Source: Paraburkholderia agricolaris (lineage in GTDB: Bacteria; Pseudomonadota; Gammaproteobacteria; Burkholderiales; Burkholderiaceae). From it: DNA of 64,000 nt. The translations under genes and the position numbers were made by a program. The stretch lies in contig NZ_QPER01000001.1 in assembly GCF_009455635.1 (NCBI RefSeq), forward strand, positions 4,340,001 through 4,404,000. Reading direction: 5' to 3'. Numbering within the stretch: position 1 is the stretch's first letter; each line of letters opens with the position of its first letter. A model generated the notes under the pieces. It had not been told where the DNA came from, made no database searches, and saw only the letters and a list, made by a program, of their open reading frames with translations. Positions 1-9,602 of the stretch are shown piece by piece.

Positions 1-910
1 ACGGCGCGAACACAGCCGGCTTGATGCGCTTCACATTCCAGGTGTGGAAGTACTCGTGGCTGCACAGGCCGAGATAGGTCCTGTAACCCTCAGTGGGCGC
101 CTCGCGGCCTTGCACCGGCAGATCGCTGCGATTGCAGATCAATGCCGTCGAAGCACGATGCTCCAGTCCGCCATAACCGTCGGTAACCGCCTGCGTCATG
201 AACACGTAGCGATCCACCGGCGCCTTCTTCGACTTCGGCTCGAACAACGCGATCTGCGCTTCGCAAATACGTTTCAGGTCGGCTGACAAACGCGCCATGT
301 CGAGCCCAGCCACGCGCCCCGCGATCACGATATCGTGCGGTACGCCGTGCGCCTTGAATGTCTCCAGCGCGAACACGCCCAACGTGACCGGGTGATCGAT
401 CAGTTCGTCGTAGTTCTGCGCGCGATATTCGCCGAAGCCGTAGCGTTTCGTGCCGCGCGCTTCCGGCAACGCGGTCGCGACCCGCCAGTTGCGATACGCC
501 GCGCCGTCCGGCTTCTGGATATCGACCACGCACTGCGCGTCCTCATGACCGAGCGGCGCGAGGAACACGCTCGTGCCATTGAAAAAGCCGGTCGTATCGT
601 CAAGATGCGCGGCGCGCACCGACATATCCCATGCATACACCTCGTAGCGCAGCGTCAGCGCGCCTTTCACCGGTGCGGCCTGCCACGTGTGCTTGTCGGT
701 TTTCTCGACGCGCACCTTCCGCCCCGCCTCATTGGTGCCGCGCAGCGTGACGATGTTGCGGGCAAATTCGCGCACCATGTAGCTGCCCGGAATCCACACC
801 GGCAGCATGAAACGCTGGCCGGCCGGATCGGGATCGGCGACGGTCACGGTGACTTCGAACAGATGGGCGGCGGGTTGCTTGGGAACGATGGTGTAGCGGA
901 TCGGCTTCAT
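1..910 (-). CDS. M61 family metallopeptidase (glycyl aminopeptidase type), 3' end outside window
   Basis: The open frame runs from an ATG at 910 to the left window edge without a stop, giving the first 303 residues. The N-terminal part, starting MKPIRYTIVPKQ, matches the beta-rich N-terminal domain of M61 peptidases. The last visible residues contain HEYFHTWNVKRIKP, an HExxH zinc site followed by the NVKRIKP stretch typical of the family. The family comprises zinc aminopeptidases related to glycyl aminopeptidase, often with a C-terminal PDZ domain, which would lie beyond the window. No signal peptide is evident, so a cytoplasmic location is likely. The next gene, dsbC-like, is on the same strand 97 bp upstream with a hairpin between them, so this gene probably has its own promoter. 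The family call is confident; the substrate is unknown. Confidence 0.88.
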   Translation of the reverse strand, partial: MKPIRYTIVPKQPAAHLFEVTVTVADPDPAGQRFMLPVWIPGSYMVREFARNIVTLRGTNEAGRKVRVEKTDKHTWQAAPVKGALTLRYEVYAWDMSVRAAHLDDTTGFFNGTSVFLAPLGHEDAQCVVDIQKPDGAAYRNWRVATALPEARGTKRYGFGEYRAQNYDELIDHPVTLGVFALETFKAHGVPHDIVIAGRVAGLDMARLSADLKRICEAQIALFEPKSKKAPVDRYVFMTQAVTDGYGGLEHRASTALICNRSDLPVQGREAPTEGYRTYLGLCSHEYFHTWNVKRIKPAVFAP

Positions 911-960
911 CGGCGGCGATTAGGAGATTGTTCTGGCAGGAAGGTTCGGGGCTTGATGTG

Positions 961-987
961 AAAGGAGGCGCACTGCGCGCCTCCTTT
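961..987 (-). terminator. Hairpin, likely terminator of the dsbC-like gene
   Basis: An 11-bp perfect stem (961-971 paired with 977-987, loop ACTGC) lies 20 bp after the stop of the dsbC-like gene. The stem ends in TTT on either strand, but there is no longer U-tract, so termination strength is uncertain. Confidence 0.55.
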
Positions 988-1007
988 CTTCGACTTGTGA
1001 TGCGTGC

Positions 1008-1733
1008 TCAGTGCACGGCGGACATTTCCTTGTCCAACCGGTCTGCCGAGACAGCGCCTGGCAGGCGGCGGCCGTCGGCGAGGAACACGGTCGGCGTGCC
1101 GTCGACGCCCATCGCGCGGCCGAGCGCCAGGTTCTTGTCGAGTGCGGCCGTGTCACAGGTGCCGGCAGCGGTAGGCGCCTGATGATCCTGCATCCACGAC
1201 TCCCACGCCTTCGCGCGGTCGGTCGAGCACCAGATCGACTTCGACTTGGCGGTCGAATCCGGCGACAGCACCGGGTACAGGAAGGTGTAGACCGTGACGT
1301 TGTCGAGCGACTTGAGCGAGGTCTCGAGCTGCTTGCAGTACGGGCAGTTCGGATCCGAGAACACCGCGATCTTGCGCGCGCCGTTGCCCTTCACGACCTT
1401 CACCGCGTTGCCGAACGGCAGGCTCGCGAAATCGATGCGGTTGGTTTCCGCCAGACGCGCTTCAGTCAGATTCTTGCGCGTTTTCGCGTCGACCATATCG
1501 CCGAGCATGAGGTAGTCGCCGTTCGCATCGCTATAGATGATCTGCGTGCCGAGATTCACTTCATACAGGCCGGCAATCGGCGACTTCGTCACGCTCTTGA
1601 TCGTCACGTCGGCCAGACGCGTTTGCAGCGTGGCCTTGAGCTTGTCGGTGGCTTGATCGGCCTGCGCGGAGCAGCCCATTGTGACGGCGGCGATCGCGAG
1701 CGCGGCGGCCGCGATGCGGAAGGATTTTTTCAT
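1008..1733 (-). CDS. dsbC: DsbC family periplasmic thiol:disulfide isomerase
   Basis: A protein of 241 residues, close to the usual DsbC length. It begins with a signal peptide (MKKSFRIAAAALAIAAVTMG) ending near AQA-D. An N-terminal dimerisation domain (about 27-90) is followed by a thioredoxin-like domain with the active-site motif CPYC at 130-133 in the context FSDPNCPYCKQ. A cis-Pro loop (GVDGTPTVF) comes near the end. The protein should reshuffle wrong disulfides in periplasmic proteins and be kept reduced by DsbD. The longer frame starts upstream at 1910, but the ATG at 1733 has AGGA just before it and begins the signal peptide. A Cys at 21 (TMGCS) could suggest a lipoprotein, but the lipobox is poor. 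Confidence 0.9.
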   Translation of the reverse strand: MKKSFRIAAAALAIAAVTMGCSAQADQATDKLKATLQTRLADVTIKSVTKSPIAGLYEVNLGTQIIYSDANGDYLMLGDMVDAKTRKNLTEARLAETNRIDFASLPFGNAVKVVKGNGARKIAVFSDPNCPYCKQLETSLKSLDNVTVYTFLYPVLSPDSTAKSKSIWCSTDRAKAWESWMQDHQAPTAAGTCDTAALDKNLALGRAMGVDGTPTVFLADGRRLPGAVSADRLDKEMSAVH

Positions 1734-1854
1734 GCTGAATTCCTGGAGTTCAATCGCGCGATGCGCGTTTTGGGGACGTATCCGGTCTGACCGGAATGGC
1801 GCCCATGCGTTCATGATACCCGTCCCGCCGGCCGGGCATGCCGGCCTGGGCGTT

Positions 1855-3027
1855 TTATCCGAGCGCGGCCGACACCAGCCAGCGCTTGATGAACGGCTGC
1901 GCGCCGACAAACGCCATGCCGGTATTGCGCAATACCTTGGCGAACGGGCCGGGCGCCGAGAAGAGCTTTTGCAGGCCGTCGGTGGCGATCATCAGCGCGC
2001 GAATATCTTCGCGGCGGGCTCGCTCGTAGCGGCGCAGCAGCACCATGTCGCCGAGATCGCGGAAGGCTTCCTTGCCGGCGACCGTCTCGGCGAGCGCCGC
2101 GACATCGCGCAAACCAAGGTTCATGCCCTGACCCGCCAACGGGTGAATCAGATGCGCGGCATCGCCGACCAGCGCGACGCGCGGCGCCACGAGTTTGTCG
2201 ACGGTTTGTAGTGCAAGCGGGAAGCCCTGCGCCGGCGTCACGCATTCCAGAGCGCCGAACTGCCCCCCGGTCACGCGTTCGACTTCGGCCGCGAGTTGCG
2301 CCGGATCAAGCGCGAGCAGTTGTTCAGCGTGCTCGGTGCGCGCCGACCAGACCAGCGACACGTGGCCCTCTGGCATCGGCAGCAGCGCGATGATCTCGCC
2401 GTCCTTGAACCACTGGTAAGCGGTCTCGCCGTGCGGCTTTTCGGCCTTGAAATTCGCGACGACGCCGGTTTGCTTATAGTCACGCCGGTCCATCTTCGAG
2501 CCGATCTGCGCGCGCACCCATGAATGGGCACCGTCTGCGCCGACCACGAGATCGGCCTCGAGCACGTTGCCATTGGCAAGACCGACGCTCGCACTGTCGG
2601 CGGTGAAGTCGAGCGCCTGGGCGCGCGTGTCGATCCAGGTGAGATTCGGCTGGAAACGCAACGCGGCATCGAGCGCGCGTTCGATCACCGACGACTCGAC
2701 GATCCACGCCAATTGCGGCACAGAGGCTTGGAACGCGGAGAAATGAAGTTCGGCATGCGCGTCCCCATAGACGCGCATGTCATAGACGGGGCCGAGCTTG
2801 GTCAGATCGAGCGCCTGCCAGACCCGCAGCCGCTCTAGCAGAGCCTGCGAACTCGACGACAGCGCGTACACCCGCGAGTCGAAGGTCGCGCCCGGCGGCA
2901 GCGCGGCGCAGGGTTGCGCGAGCAGCGCCACGCGCAGTCCGCCTTGCGTCAGCGCCAATGCCGCGGTCTTGCCGACGAGCCCGCCGCCGATCACGGCGGC
3001 ATCAAAGGTCTGGTGGTGTGCGTTCAT
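1855..3027 (-). CDS. UbiH/UbiF/COQ6 family FAD-dependent hydroxylase (ubiquinone biosynthesis)
   Basis: A 390-residue flavoprotein monooxygenase. The N-terminal Rossmann motif is VIGGGLVGKTAALAL (about 12-26). A DG-type motif appears in VVGADGAHSWVR, and the FAD ribityl-binding motif GDAAHLIHPLAGQGMN lies near 290, all in the order expected for this family. Members hydroxylate the aromatic ring of ubiquinone precursors at the inner membrane using NAD(P)H and O2. Which ring position this one acts on (UbiH, UbiF or UbiI type) cannot be told from sequence alone. The dsbC-like gene follows 121 bp downstream on the same strand and may be co-transcribed. The ATG start is followed at once by the nucleotide-binding fold, which supports it. 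Confidence 0.88.
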   Translation of the reverse strand: MNAHHQTFDAAVIGGGLVGKTAALALTQGGLRVALLAQPCAALPPGATFDSRVYALSSSSQALLERLRVWQALDLTKLGPVYDMRVYGDAHAELHFSAFQASVPQLAWIVESSVIERALDAALRFQPNLTWIDTRAQALDFTADSASVGLANGNVLEADLVVGADGAHSWVRAQIGSKMDRRDYKQTGVVANFKAEKPHGETAYQWFKDGEIIALLPMPEGHVSLVWSARTEHAEQLLALDPAQLAAEVERVTGGQFGALECVTPAQGFPLALQTVDKLVAPRVALVGDAAHLIHPLAGQGMNLGLRDVAALAETVAGKEAFRDLGDMVLLRRYERARREDIRALMIATDGLQKLFSAPGPFAKVLRNTGMAFVGAQPFIKRWLVSAALG

Positions 3028-3290
3028 CCGCGCATTATAGCTGCGGGGGTTGCGAGGGACGGATCGAGCCCGCGGCTTTACCGCAGGCAGATCAAGAACC
3101 CGATCCGAACGGGTTACAATTGCGCTTTCCGTGACAAAACTCGCCCAGAATCGTCGAGGCTACGCCCCGATCTGGTGTCTTGTCCCGCTCCGCTGCGCTT
3201 TCCTCCGCCACGCCAAACGCGAAGGCTTTTCGAATCCTGCACACAGCGTCGAGCGCATCACGCAACTTACTGATTCACTGAAGGATTTCC
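3028..3290. other. Divergent intergenic region between the ubiH-like gene and ychF
   Basis: This 263-bp region separates two divergent genes and must carry both promoters. A TACAAT box at 3115-3120 could be the ychF -10 element, but no good -35 lies 16-18 bp before it. No hairpin or repeat stands out. Confidence 0.4.
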
Positions 3291-4385
3291 ATGAGCCTCA
3301 AATGCGGCATCGTCGGCCTGCCTAACGTCGGCAAGTCCACCCTGTTCAACGCGCTGACCAAGGCGGGCATTGCCGCCGAAAACTACCCGTTCTGCACGAT
3401 CGAGCCGAACGTCGGCATCGTCGAAGTGCCGGACGCGCGTCTGAAGGCCCTCGCCGACATCGTCAAGCCGGAGCGCATCCTCCCGGCAGTCGTGGAATTC
3501 GTCGACATCGCCGGCCTCGTGGCCGGTGCAAGCAAGGGCGAAGGTCTGGGCAACCAGTTCCTCGCGAACATCCGCGAAACCGACGCGATCACGCACGTTG
3601 TGCGCTGCTTCGAAGACGAAAACGTGATCCACGTCGCGAACAAGGTCGATCCGCTGTCGGATATCGAAGTGATCAACACCGAACTGGCGCTGGCCGACCT
3701 CGCCACCGTCGAGAAGGCATTGACGCGCTATTCGAAGGCCGCCAAGTCGGGTAACGACAAGGAAGCCGCCAAGAACGCCGCAGTGCTGGAAAAGGTTCGC
3801 GCGCAACTCGACCAGGCCAAGCCGGTCCGCGCGCTCGACCTGTCGGATGAAGAAAAGGCCACGCTCAAGCCGTTCTGCCTGATCACCGCCAAGCCGACCA
3901 TGTACGTCGCCAACGTGAAGGACGACGGTTTCGAGAACAACCCGCACCTCGACGCAGTCACGAAGTTCGCGGCCGCCGAAGGCGCACCGGTGGTTGCCGT
4001 GTGCGCGGCGATCGAAGCGGAAATCGCCGACCTCGAAGAAGCGGACATGGAAGTGTTCCTCGCCGACATGGGCATGGAAGAGCCGGGCCTGAACCGCGTG
4101 ATTCGCGCGGGTTTCAAGCTGCTGGGCCTGCAAACCTACTTCACGGCCGGCGTGAAGGAAGTGCGCGCGTGGACGATCCATATCGGCGACACCGCACCGC
4201 AGGCAGCGGGCGCGATCCACACCGACTTCGAGCGCGGCTTCATTCGCGCGCAGACGATTGCCTTCAACGACTTCATCACCTACAAGGGTGAGCAAGGTGC
4301 GAAGGAAGCCGGCAAAATGCGCGCGGAAGGCAAGGAATACGTCGTGCACGACGGCGACGTGATGAACTTCCTGTTCAACGTTTGA
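3291..4385 (+). CDS. ychF: Redox-regulated ATPase YchF (Obg family)
   Basis: A 364-residue P-loop protein with G1 motif GLPNVGKST near residue 8, a G3-like DIAGLV motif near 67, and a C-terminal TGS domain (about 280-364) ending VMNFLFNV. YchF (human OLA1) binds ATP rather than GTP and associates with ribosomes and the proteasome or stress response. The length matches the E. coli protein (363 residues). The ATG at 3291 has AAGGA 6 bp upstream and begins directly with the conserved [16 protein letters not shown]. The gene stands alone, with a strong terminator 80 bp downstream. Confidence 0.97.
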   Translation: MSLKCGIVGLPNVGKSTLFNALTKAGIAAENYPFCTIEPNVGIVEVPDARLKALADIVKPERILPAVVEFVDIAGLVAGASKGEGLGNQFLANIRETDAITHVVRCFEDENVIHVANKVDPLSDIEVINTELALADLATVEKALTRYSKAAKSGNDKEAAKNAAVLEKVRAQLDQAKPVRALDLSDEEKATLKPFCLITAKPTMYVANVKDDGFENNPHLDAVTKFAAAEGAPVVAVCAAIEAEIADLEEADMEVFLADMGMEEPGLNRVIRAGFKLLGLQTYFTAGVKEVRAWTIHIGDTAPQAAGAIHTDFERGFIRAQTIAFNDFITYKGEQGAKEAGKMRAEGKEYVVHDGDVMNFLFNV

Positions 4386-4466
4386 TATTTCCAATCGGCA
4401 GCGTGCGGCGCTGATTGCAGAGCGCCAGACGAACATCACGCACCGCAGTCTGTTACATCTCCTCGG

Positions 4467-4497
4467 AAAGCCCGCTCAAAAGCGGGCTTTTTGTTTT
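4467..4497 (+). terminator. Rho-independent terminator of ychF
   Basis: A 10-bp stem AAAGCCCGCT/AGCGGGCTTT with a CAAA loop is followed by TTGTTTT, a classic intrinsic terminator downstream of ychF. Confidence 0.93.
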
Positions 4498-4713
4498 ACT
4501 GCGCGACCGCTGTGTCAGTTGCGTCAGTTGCAGCGCACACAGGCGCCACGTCAAACGCCCACTATTTCAGTTTCGTGACAGCCAGTGTAAATTGCAGCAA
4601 CCGGCCCCTGTCAAAAGCGGACCGTCGTCCGGCAATCGACGCCAGACTGTCATCGAACACAAATAGAATCGCGCGATTCGCATTCGCGCCCGTTCCGATC
4701 TGGAGACAAATCG
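4498..4713 (+). promoter_or_regulatory. Regulatory region upstream of ugpB
   Basis: This 216-bp leader is less GC-rich than the flanking genes. It contains two adjacent copies of the 9-mer GTCAGTTGC (4514-4531) and a CTGTCAT sequence at 4648-4654, which equals one half of a PhoB box. The expected second half-site after 4 bp (CACAAAT) is degenerate. A TAGAAT box follows at 4664-4669. ugp operons are PhoB-controlled in enterobacteria; control here is only suggested. Confidence 0.35.
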
Positions 4714-6039
4714 ATGAGTTGCAAGCCGCTATTCCGTTCGCTTTCCGTTGCCGCCGTCTTGAGCCTCGGCATCAGCCAGGCAGCCCACGCCTCGACTGAA
4801 ATCCAGTTCTGGCACGGCATGGAGGCCGCCCTCGGCGAGCGTCTGAACGACATTGCCAACGCGTTCAATGCGTCGCAAAGCGACTACAAGATCGTGCCGG
4901 TGTTCAAGGGTACTTATGACCAGACCCTCGCCGCCGGCATCGCCGCTTATCGCAGCGGCAACGCGCCGGCCATCCTGCAGGTCTACGAAGTCGGCACGGC
5001 GACAATGATGCAGGCGAAAAAAGCCGTCATCCCGGTCTCGGAAGTGTTCAAGCAAGCCGGCGTGCCGCTCGACGAAAAGGCCTTCGTGCCGACCATTGCC
5101 AGCTACTACAGCGACGCTAAAACCGGCGAACTGATTTCGATGCCGTTCAATAGTTCGACGCCGGTCCTGTACTACAACAAGGACGCCTTCAAGAAAGCCG
5201 GGCTCGACCCGAATCAGCCGCCGAAAACCTGGGCCGAATTGCAGGTAGACGCGCAGAAGCTGAAGGCGGCCGGCATGTCATGCGGCTATTCGTCGGGCTG
5301 GCAGAGCTGGATTCAACTCGAAAACTACAGCGCCTGGCATGGCGTGCCGTTCGCATCGAAGAACAACGGTTTCGACGGCGCCGACGCGCAACTGGAATTC
5401 AACAAGCCGTTGCAGGTCGCGCACATCCAGTTCCTGCAGAACATGCAGAAGGAAGGCACCTTCACGTACGTCGGCCGCAAGGACGAACCGGTGTCGAAGT
5501 TCTATAGCGGTGACTGCGGGATCATCACGAACTCGTCGGGTTCGCTGGCCACGATCAAGAAGTACGCGAAGTTCAACTTCGGCACCGGCATGATGCCGTA
5601 CGACGCCAGCGTGAAGGGTGCGCCGCAGAACGCGATCATCGGCGGAGCGAGCCTGTGGGTGCTGTCGGGTAAAGATCCGGCCGTCTACAAGGGCGTGGCG
5701 AAATTCCTCGCGTATCTGTCGTCGGCGCCGGTTGCCGCGAAGTGGCATCAGGACACGGGCTACCTGCCGGTCACGACCGCCGCGTACCAGTTGACGCAGC
5801 AACAAGGCTTCTACGAGAAGAATCCGGGCAGCGACACCGCGATCAAGCAGATGCTCAACAAGCCGCCCCTGCCGTACACGAAGGGCCTGCGTCTGGGCAA
5901 CATGCCGCAGATCCGCACCGTGATCGACGAAGAACTCGAACAGGTGTGGGCGGGGAAGAAGACGCCGCAACAGGCGCTCGATTCGTCGGTGGCGCGTGGT
6001 GACGAGTTGCTGCGCCGCTTCGAGAAAGCCGGCAACTAA
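4714..6039 (+). CDS. ugpB: sn-glycerol-3-phosphate ABC transporter, periplasmic binding protein UgpB
   Basis: A 441-residue family 1 extracellular solute-binding protein. It has an N-terminal Sec signal ([19 protein letters not shown], cleavage near AHA-S). The mature protein begins [18 protein letters not shown], which is highly characteristic of UgpB. Later segments [19 protein letters not shown] and GGASLWVL fit the same family. It captures sn-glycerol-3-phosphate or its diesters in the periplasm for the UgpAE channel. Length equals the family norm (438 in E. coli). It is the first gene of ugpBAEC. A stable hairpin separates it from ugpA, which would allow much more binding protein than channel to be made. 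Confidence 0.95.
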   Translation: MSCKPLFRSLSVAAVLSLGISQAAHASTEIQFWHGMEAALGERLNDIANAFNASQSDYKIVPVFKGTYDQTLAAGIAAYRSGNAPAILQVYEVGTATMMQAKKAVIPVSEVFKQAGVPLDEKAFVPTIASYYSDAKTGELISMPFNSSTPVLYYNKDAFKKAGLDPNQPPKTWAELQVDAQKLKAAGMSCGYSSGWQSWIQLENYSAWHGVPFASKNNGFDGADAQLEFNKPLQVAHIQFLQNMQKEGTFTYVGRKDEPVSKFYSGDCGIITNSSGSLATIKKYAKFNFGTGMMPYDASVKGAPQNAIIGGASLWVLSGKDPAVYKGVAKFLAYLSSAPVAAKWHQDTGYLPVTTAAYQLTQQQGFYEKNPGSDTAIKQMLNKPPLPYTKGLRLGNMPQIRTVIDEELEQVWAGKKTPQQALDSSVARGDELLRRFEKAGN

Positions 6040-6060
6040 GACTTGCTGTACTAGCCGGCG

Positions 6061-6088
6061 GGGTTTCGGTGCACTCGCACCGAAACCC
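6061..6088 (+). other. Intercistronic hairpin between ugpB and ugpA
   Basis: A perfect 12-bp inverted repeat GGGTTTCGGTGC / GCACCGAAACCC with a 4-base loop ACTC lies 21 bp after the ugpB stop. No U-tract follows, so it is more likely an mRNA-protecting or partial attenuation structure than a full terminator. Such elements often follow binding-protein genes. Confidence 0.75.
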
Positions 6089-6117
6089 TCGCGGTAGTAG
6101 AACCCAGGAAACTCTCG

Positions 6118-7002
6118 ATGGAAAAGCGCTCACGCTTCGGCACCAGCGTCCTGCCCTACCTGCTGGTTGCGCCGCAACTCCTGATTACGCTGCTGTTCTT
6201 TCTGTGGCCGGCAGGCGAAGCGCTGTGGCAATCCACCCAGAGCCAGGACGCGTTCGGCACCTCGACCGAATTTGTCGGCCTCGCCAATTTCAAGCAGTTA
6301 TTCGCCGATCCGCTTTATCTGTCGTCGTTCTATACGACGCTGATTTTCTGTGCGCTCGTCACCGTGTGCGGATTGGTCATCTCGCTGCTGCTCGCCGTCT
6401 GCGCGGATCGCGTGACGCGCGGCGCCAGGATGTATCAGACGCTGCTGATCTGGCCGTATGCGGTCGCACCCGCGATCGCGGCCGTGTTGTGGTCGTTCCT
6501 GTTCAATCCGAGTATCGGCCTCGTCACCTATGCACTCGCGAAGTACGGCATCGTGTGGAATCACGCATTGAACGCGGGCCAGGCGATGTTTCTGGTGGTG
6601 CTGGCATCCGTGTGGAAACAGGTCAGCTATAACTTTCTGTTCTTCTATGCCGGCTTGCAGGCCATCCCGCGTTCGCTGATCGAAGCGGCCGCCATCGACG
6701 GCGCCGGTCCAGTGCGGCGTTTCTTCGGCATCGCGCTGCCACTGCTTTCGCCGACCAGCTTTTTTCTACTGGTGATCAACATCACCTACGCATTCTTCGA
6801 CACTTTCCCGGTGATCGACGCCGCCACCGGCGGTGGCCCCGCGCAGTCCACCCGCACGCTGATCTACAAGATTTTCGCCGAAGGCTTCCAGGGTCTCGAC
6901 ATCGGCAGTTCGGGCGCGCAGTCGGTGATCCTGATGGTGATCGTCGTCGCGTTGACGGTCGTGCAATTCCGCTTTATTGAACGCAGGGTTCAATACTCAT
7001 GA
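6118..7002 (+). CDS. ugpA: sn-glycerol-3-phosphate ABC transporter permease UgpA
   Basis: A 294-residue inner-membrane protein with six predicted transmembrane segments. The first hydrophobic stretch is [20 protein letters not shown]. The cytoplasmic EAA loop reads [20 protein letters not shown] (about 190-210) and contacts the ATPase. It pairs with UgpE to form the channel. The ATG at 6118 follows CAGGAAACTCTCG, a reasonable ribosome site. Its stop overlaps the ugpE start by ATGA, indicating coupled translation. Confidence 0.95.
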   Translation: MEKRSRFGTSVLPYLLVAPQLLITLLFFLWPAGEALWQSTQSQDAFGTSTEFVGLANFKQLFADPLYLSSFYTTLIFCALVTVCGLVISLLLAVCADRVTRGARMYQTLLIWPYAVAPAIAAVLWSFLFNPSIGLVTYALAKYGIVWNHALNAGQAMFLVVLASVWKQVSYNFLFFYAGLQAIPRSLIEAAAIDGAGPVRRFFGIALPLLSPTSFFLLVINITYAFFDTFPVIDAATGGGPAQSTRTLIYKIFAEGFQGLDIGSSGAQSVILMVIVVALTVVQFRFIERRVQYS

Positions 7003-7844
7003 TCGAGAACCGACGCGGTTTCGACCTCTTCTGCCATGCGGTGCTGATTCTCGGCGTCGTGCTGGTGGTATTTCCCGTGTACGTTGCGTTTTGCGCGGCG
7101 ACGATGAGCGAGCATGAGGTGTTCAGCGTGCCGCTGTCGCTGGTGCCGAGCACGCATCTGTTCGAGAACGTCGCGACGGTCTGGTCGCATGGCAGCGGCA
7201 ATGCGGCGGCGCCGTTCGGCCGCATGCTGTTCAACAGCCTCGTGATGGCGCTGGTGATTTCGATCGGCAAGATCGCGATCTCGATGATCTCCGCGTACGC
7301 GATCGTGTTCTTCCGCTTTCCATTTCGCAATCTGTCGTTCTGGCTGATCTTCATCACGCTGATGCTGCCGGTCGAAGTGCGTATTTTTCCGACCGTGCAG
7401 GTCGTGTCGTCGATGCATCTGAGCAATACGTACAGCGGCCTGACCTTGCCGCTGATCGCATCGGCCACCGCCACCTTCCTGTTCCGCCAGTTTTTCATGA
7501 CGCTACCCGACGAACTGATGGAAGCGGCGCGCATCGACGGCGCCGGCGCGTTGCGTTTCTTCTGGGACGTCGTGCTGCCGCTGTCGAAAACAAACATGGC
7601 GGCGCTGTTCGTCATCACCTTCATTTACGGCTGGAATCAGTATTTGTGGCCGATCCTGATTACGAGTCAGCAATCGCTGACCACCGCAGTGGTCGGCATC
7701 AAAAGCATGATCGCTTCCGGCGACACCGCGACCGAATGGCACCTCGTAATGACCGCGACCCTGCTCGCCATGCTGCCGCCGCTCGCGGTCGTGCTGACGA
7801 TGCAGCGCTGGTTCGTGCGCGGGTTGGTGGATTCAGAGAAGTAA
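6999..7844 (+). CDS. ugpE: sn-glycerol-3-phosphate ABC transporter permease UgpE
   Basis: A 281-residue inner-membrane permease starting [19 protein letters not shown], as UgpE proteins do. It has about six hydrophobic helices and an EAA loop ([21 protein letters not shown], about 169-188). With UgpA it forms the heterodimeric translocation path. It overlaps ugpA by 4 bases (ATGA) and is followed after 72 bp by the ATPase gene ugpC. Confidence 0.95.
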   Translation: MIENRRGFDLFCHAVLILGVVLVVFPVYVAFCAATMSEHEVFSVPLSLVPSTHLFENVATVWSHGSGNAAAPFGRMLFNSLVMALVISIGKIAISMISAYAIVFFRFPFRNLSFWLIFITLMLPVEVRIFPTVQVVSSMHLSNTYSGLTLPLIASATATFLFRQFFMTLPDELMEAARIDGAGALRFFWDVVLPLSKTNMAALFVITFIYGWNQYLWPILITSQQSLTTAVVGIKSMIASGDTATEWHLVMTATLLAMLPPLAVVLTMQRWFVRGLVDSEK

Positions 7845-7916
7845 CTCGCACAACGAGGCGAGCTTCGGCGTTGGACAGGACAGATACGTGACAAGCAACG
7901 AAAAGGTTAAAACAGC

Positions 7917-9005
7917 ATGGCTGCACTGACTCTGCAAGGCGTTAAAAAGACCTACGACAGCAAACAGTTCGTGTTGCACGGTATCGACGTGGACGTCGCG
8001 GACGGCGAGTTCGTCGTGATGGTCGGCCCGTCGGGCTGCGGCAAATCGACCTTGCTGCGGATGGTGGCCGGACTCGAAGGCATTTCCGAAGGCACCATCT
8101 CGATCGCCGGCAAAGTGGTCAATCAACTGGAGCCGAAGGATCGCAACATCGCGATGGTGTTCCAGAACTACGCGCTGTATCCGCACATGAGCGTGGCCGA
8201 AAACATGGGCTACGCGCTGAAGATCGCGGGTGTCGATCGTGCGCAGATTGCGAAGCGCGTGGGCGCTGCCGCGCAGATTCTGGAACTCGAGGCGTTACTC
8301 ACGCGCAAACCGCGCGAGTTGTCGGGCGGCCAACGGCAACGCGTCGCCATGGGTCGGGCGATCGTGCGCGAACCGGCGGTGTTTCTGTTCGACGAACCGC
8401 TGTCGAATCTCGACGCACGGCTGCGTGTGCAGATGCGCCTCGAAATCCAGCGCCTGCATGCGCGGCTCGCCACCACGAGTCTCTACGTCACCCACGATCA
8501 GATCGAAGCAATGACGCTGGCACAACGCGTGATCGTGATGAACAAGGGGCATGCCGAGCAGATCGGCGCGCCGACCGAAGTCTACGAACGGCCGGCGACG
8601 GTGTTCGTCGCGAGTTTCATCGGCTCGCCCGGGATGAATCTGCTGGAAGGCCGCGTGTCGGACGACGGCTCGACATTTGAAGTCGCGGGCAACGGCCCGA
8701 AACTGCCGCTTCAAGGGGTTGCATCGATCGGGCAGGAAGTCGCCAAGGGCCGCGAATGGACGCTGGGCATTCGCCCCGAACACATGACGCCGGGACAAAC
8801 CGACGCCGCGCAGGCCACGCTCGTCGCCGACTCCTGCGAACTGCTCGGCGCGGACAACCTCGCGCACGGCCGCTGGGGCAAGCACGACGTGACGGTGCGC
8901 TTGCCGCACACGCACCGGCCGGCCGCCGGCGAAGCGCTGCAAGTGGCGCTGCCCGCGCGGCATCTGCACTTCTTCGATCCGTCGACGGGACGGCGTGCGA
9001 ACTGA
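7917..9005 (+). CDS. ugpC: sn-glycerol-3-phosphate ABC transporter ATP-binding protein UgpC
   Basis: A 362-residue ABC ATPase of the MalK/UgpC group. It shows Walker A GPSGCGKST (about 38-46), Q-loop VFQNYALYPHM, signature LSGGQRQR, Walker B VFLFDEPLSNLD, and an H-loop in YVTHDQIEAM. The C-terminal 120 residues form the OB-like regulatory domain of this group (FIGSPGMNLLEG and IRPEHM). It energises UgpAE. The last gene of ugpBAEC, it is probably transcribed with it. No clear terminator is seen before the next gene, 54 bp downstream. Confidence 0.94.
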   Translation: MAALTLQGVKKTYDSKQFVLHGIDVDVADGEFVVMVGPSGCGKSTLLRMVAGLEGISEGTISIAGKVVNQLEPKDRNIAMVFQNYALYPHMSVAENMGYALKIAGVDRAQIAKRVGAAAQILELEALLTRKPRELSGGQRQRVAMGRAIVREPAVFLFDEPLSNLDARLRVQMRLEIQRLHARLATTSLYVTHDQIEAMTLAQRVIVMNKGHAEQIGAPTEVYERPATVFVASFIGSPGMNLLEGRVSDDGSTFEVAGNGPKLPLQGVASIGQEVAKGREWTLGIRPEHMTPGQTDAAQATLVADSCELLGADNLAHGRWGKHDVTVRLPHTHRPAAGEALQVALPARHLHFFDPSTGRRAN

Positions 9006-9059
9006 GGCTCCTGCTTAGGCCATAATCGCCGCTCCCAAAATAACAACGCCTCAAAGACC

Positions 9060-9359
9060 ATGAAAGGCATCACCGCCAGTTGTTTTCGCAAAACCGCGGC
9101 CGTCACCGCCGCGCTGCTGTTCAGCGTCACCTCGGCATTCGCCTACGTCGCGCCCGGTACCTCGCCCGACGAAGCGAACCTCAGCAATCACAACACCTAC
9201 ACCAATCGCGACGGCAACACGGTGCATGCCCCAGCCCGCTCGCTGTCCGGCAAGGCGCCCGAAGGCGCAACCGCACGTTGCCGCGACGGCAGCTACAGCT
9301 TCAGCCGGCATCGCAGCGGCACCTGTTCACGGCATGGCGGCGTAGCGGACTGGCTTTAA
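9060..9359 (+). CDS. Small secreted DUF3761-type protein
   Basis: A 99-residue protein with a signal peptide (about 1-28, hydrophobic core AAVTAALLFSVTSAFA). A short mature part has a conserved-looking C-terminus, ARCRDGSYSFSRHRSGTCSRHGG then VADWL. I recognise this C-terminal pattern (two Cys, SFSRHRxGTCSxHGGV) from the DUF3761 family, whose function is unknown. The two Cys could form a disulfide in the periplasm. The gene starts 54 bp after ugpC and could ride on that transcript. Confidence 0.75.
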   Translation: MKGITASCFRKTAAVTAALLFSVTSAFAYVAPGTSPDEANLSNHNTYTNRDGNTVHAPARSLSGKAPEGATARCRDGSYSFSRHRSGTCSRHGGVADWL

Positions 9360-9602
9360 GCGTCGGACCGCCAAAGGCGCATGAACTGACGTCACCGCCG
9401 ACGCCCTCTGCCGCCGCACCGTCGCCCCGAAGTACAATGCCACCTGAACTACCCGCCCGCGCGGCGTCGCGAAGTCAGACCCGAAGTTCGACGCCCCGCT
9501 GGCCGGCGCCGGGCACACTGCCCGGCTACAACACCGATTACCCATCCACCCACGACCGCCCGCCCTTACGCGGCCGGCGGCGTCAACGTCTATTGCAAGC
9601 AA

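Noticed and set aside
1681..1733. DsbC-like protein as a lipoprotein
   Set aside because: Cys21 follows TMG rather than a good lipobox, and a normal signal-peptidase site AQA-D follows closely.
3267..4439. 390-residue open frame antisense to ychF
   Set aside because: It mirrors ychF completely, has Arg/Val/Asp-rich composition without motifs, and arises from the high-GC codon pattern of the real gene.
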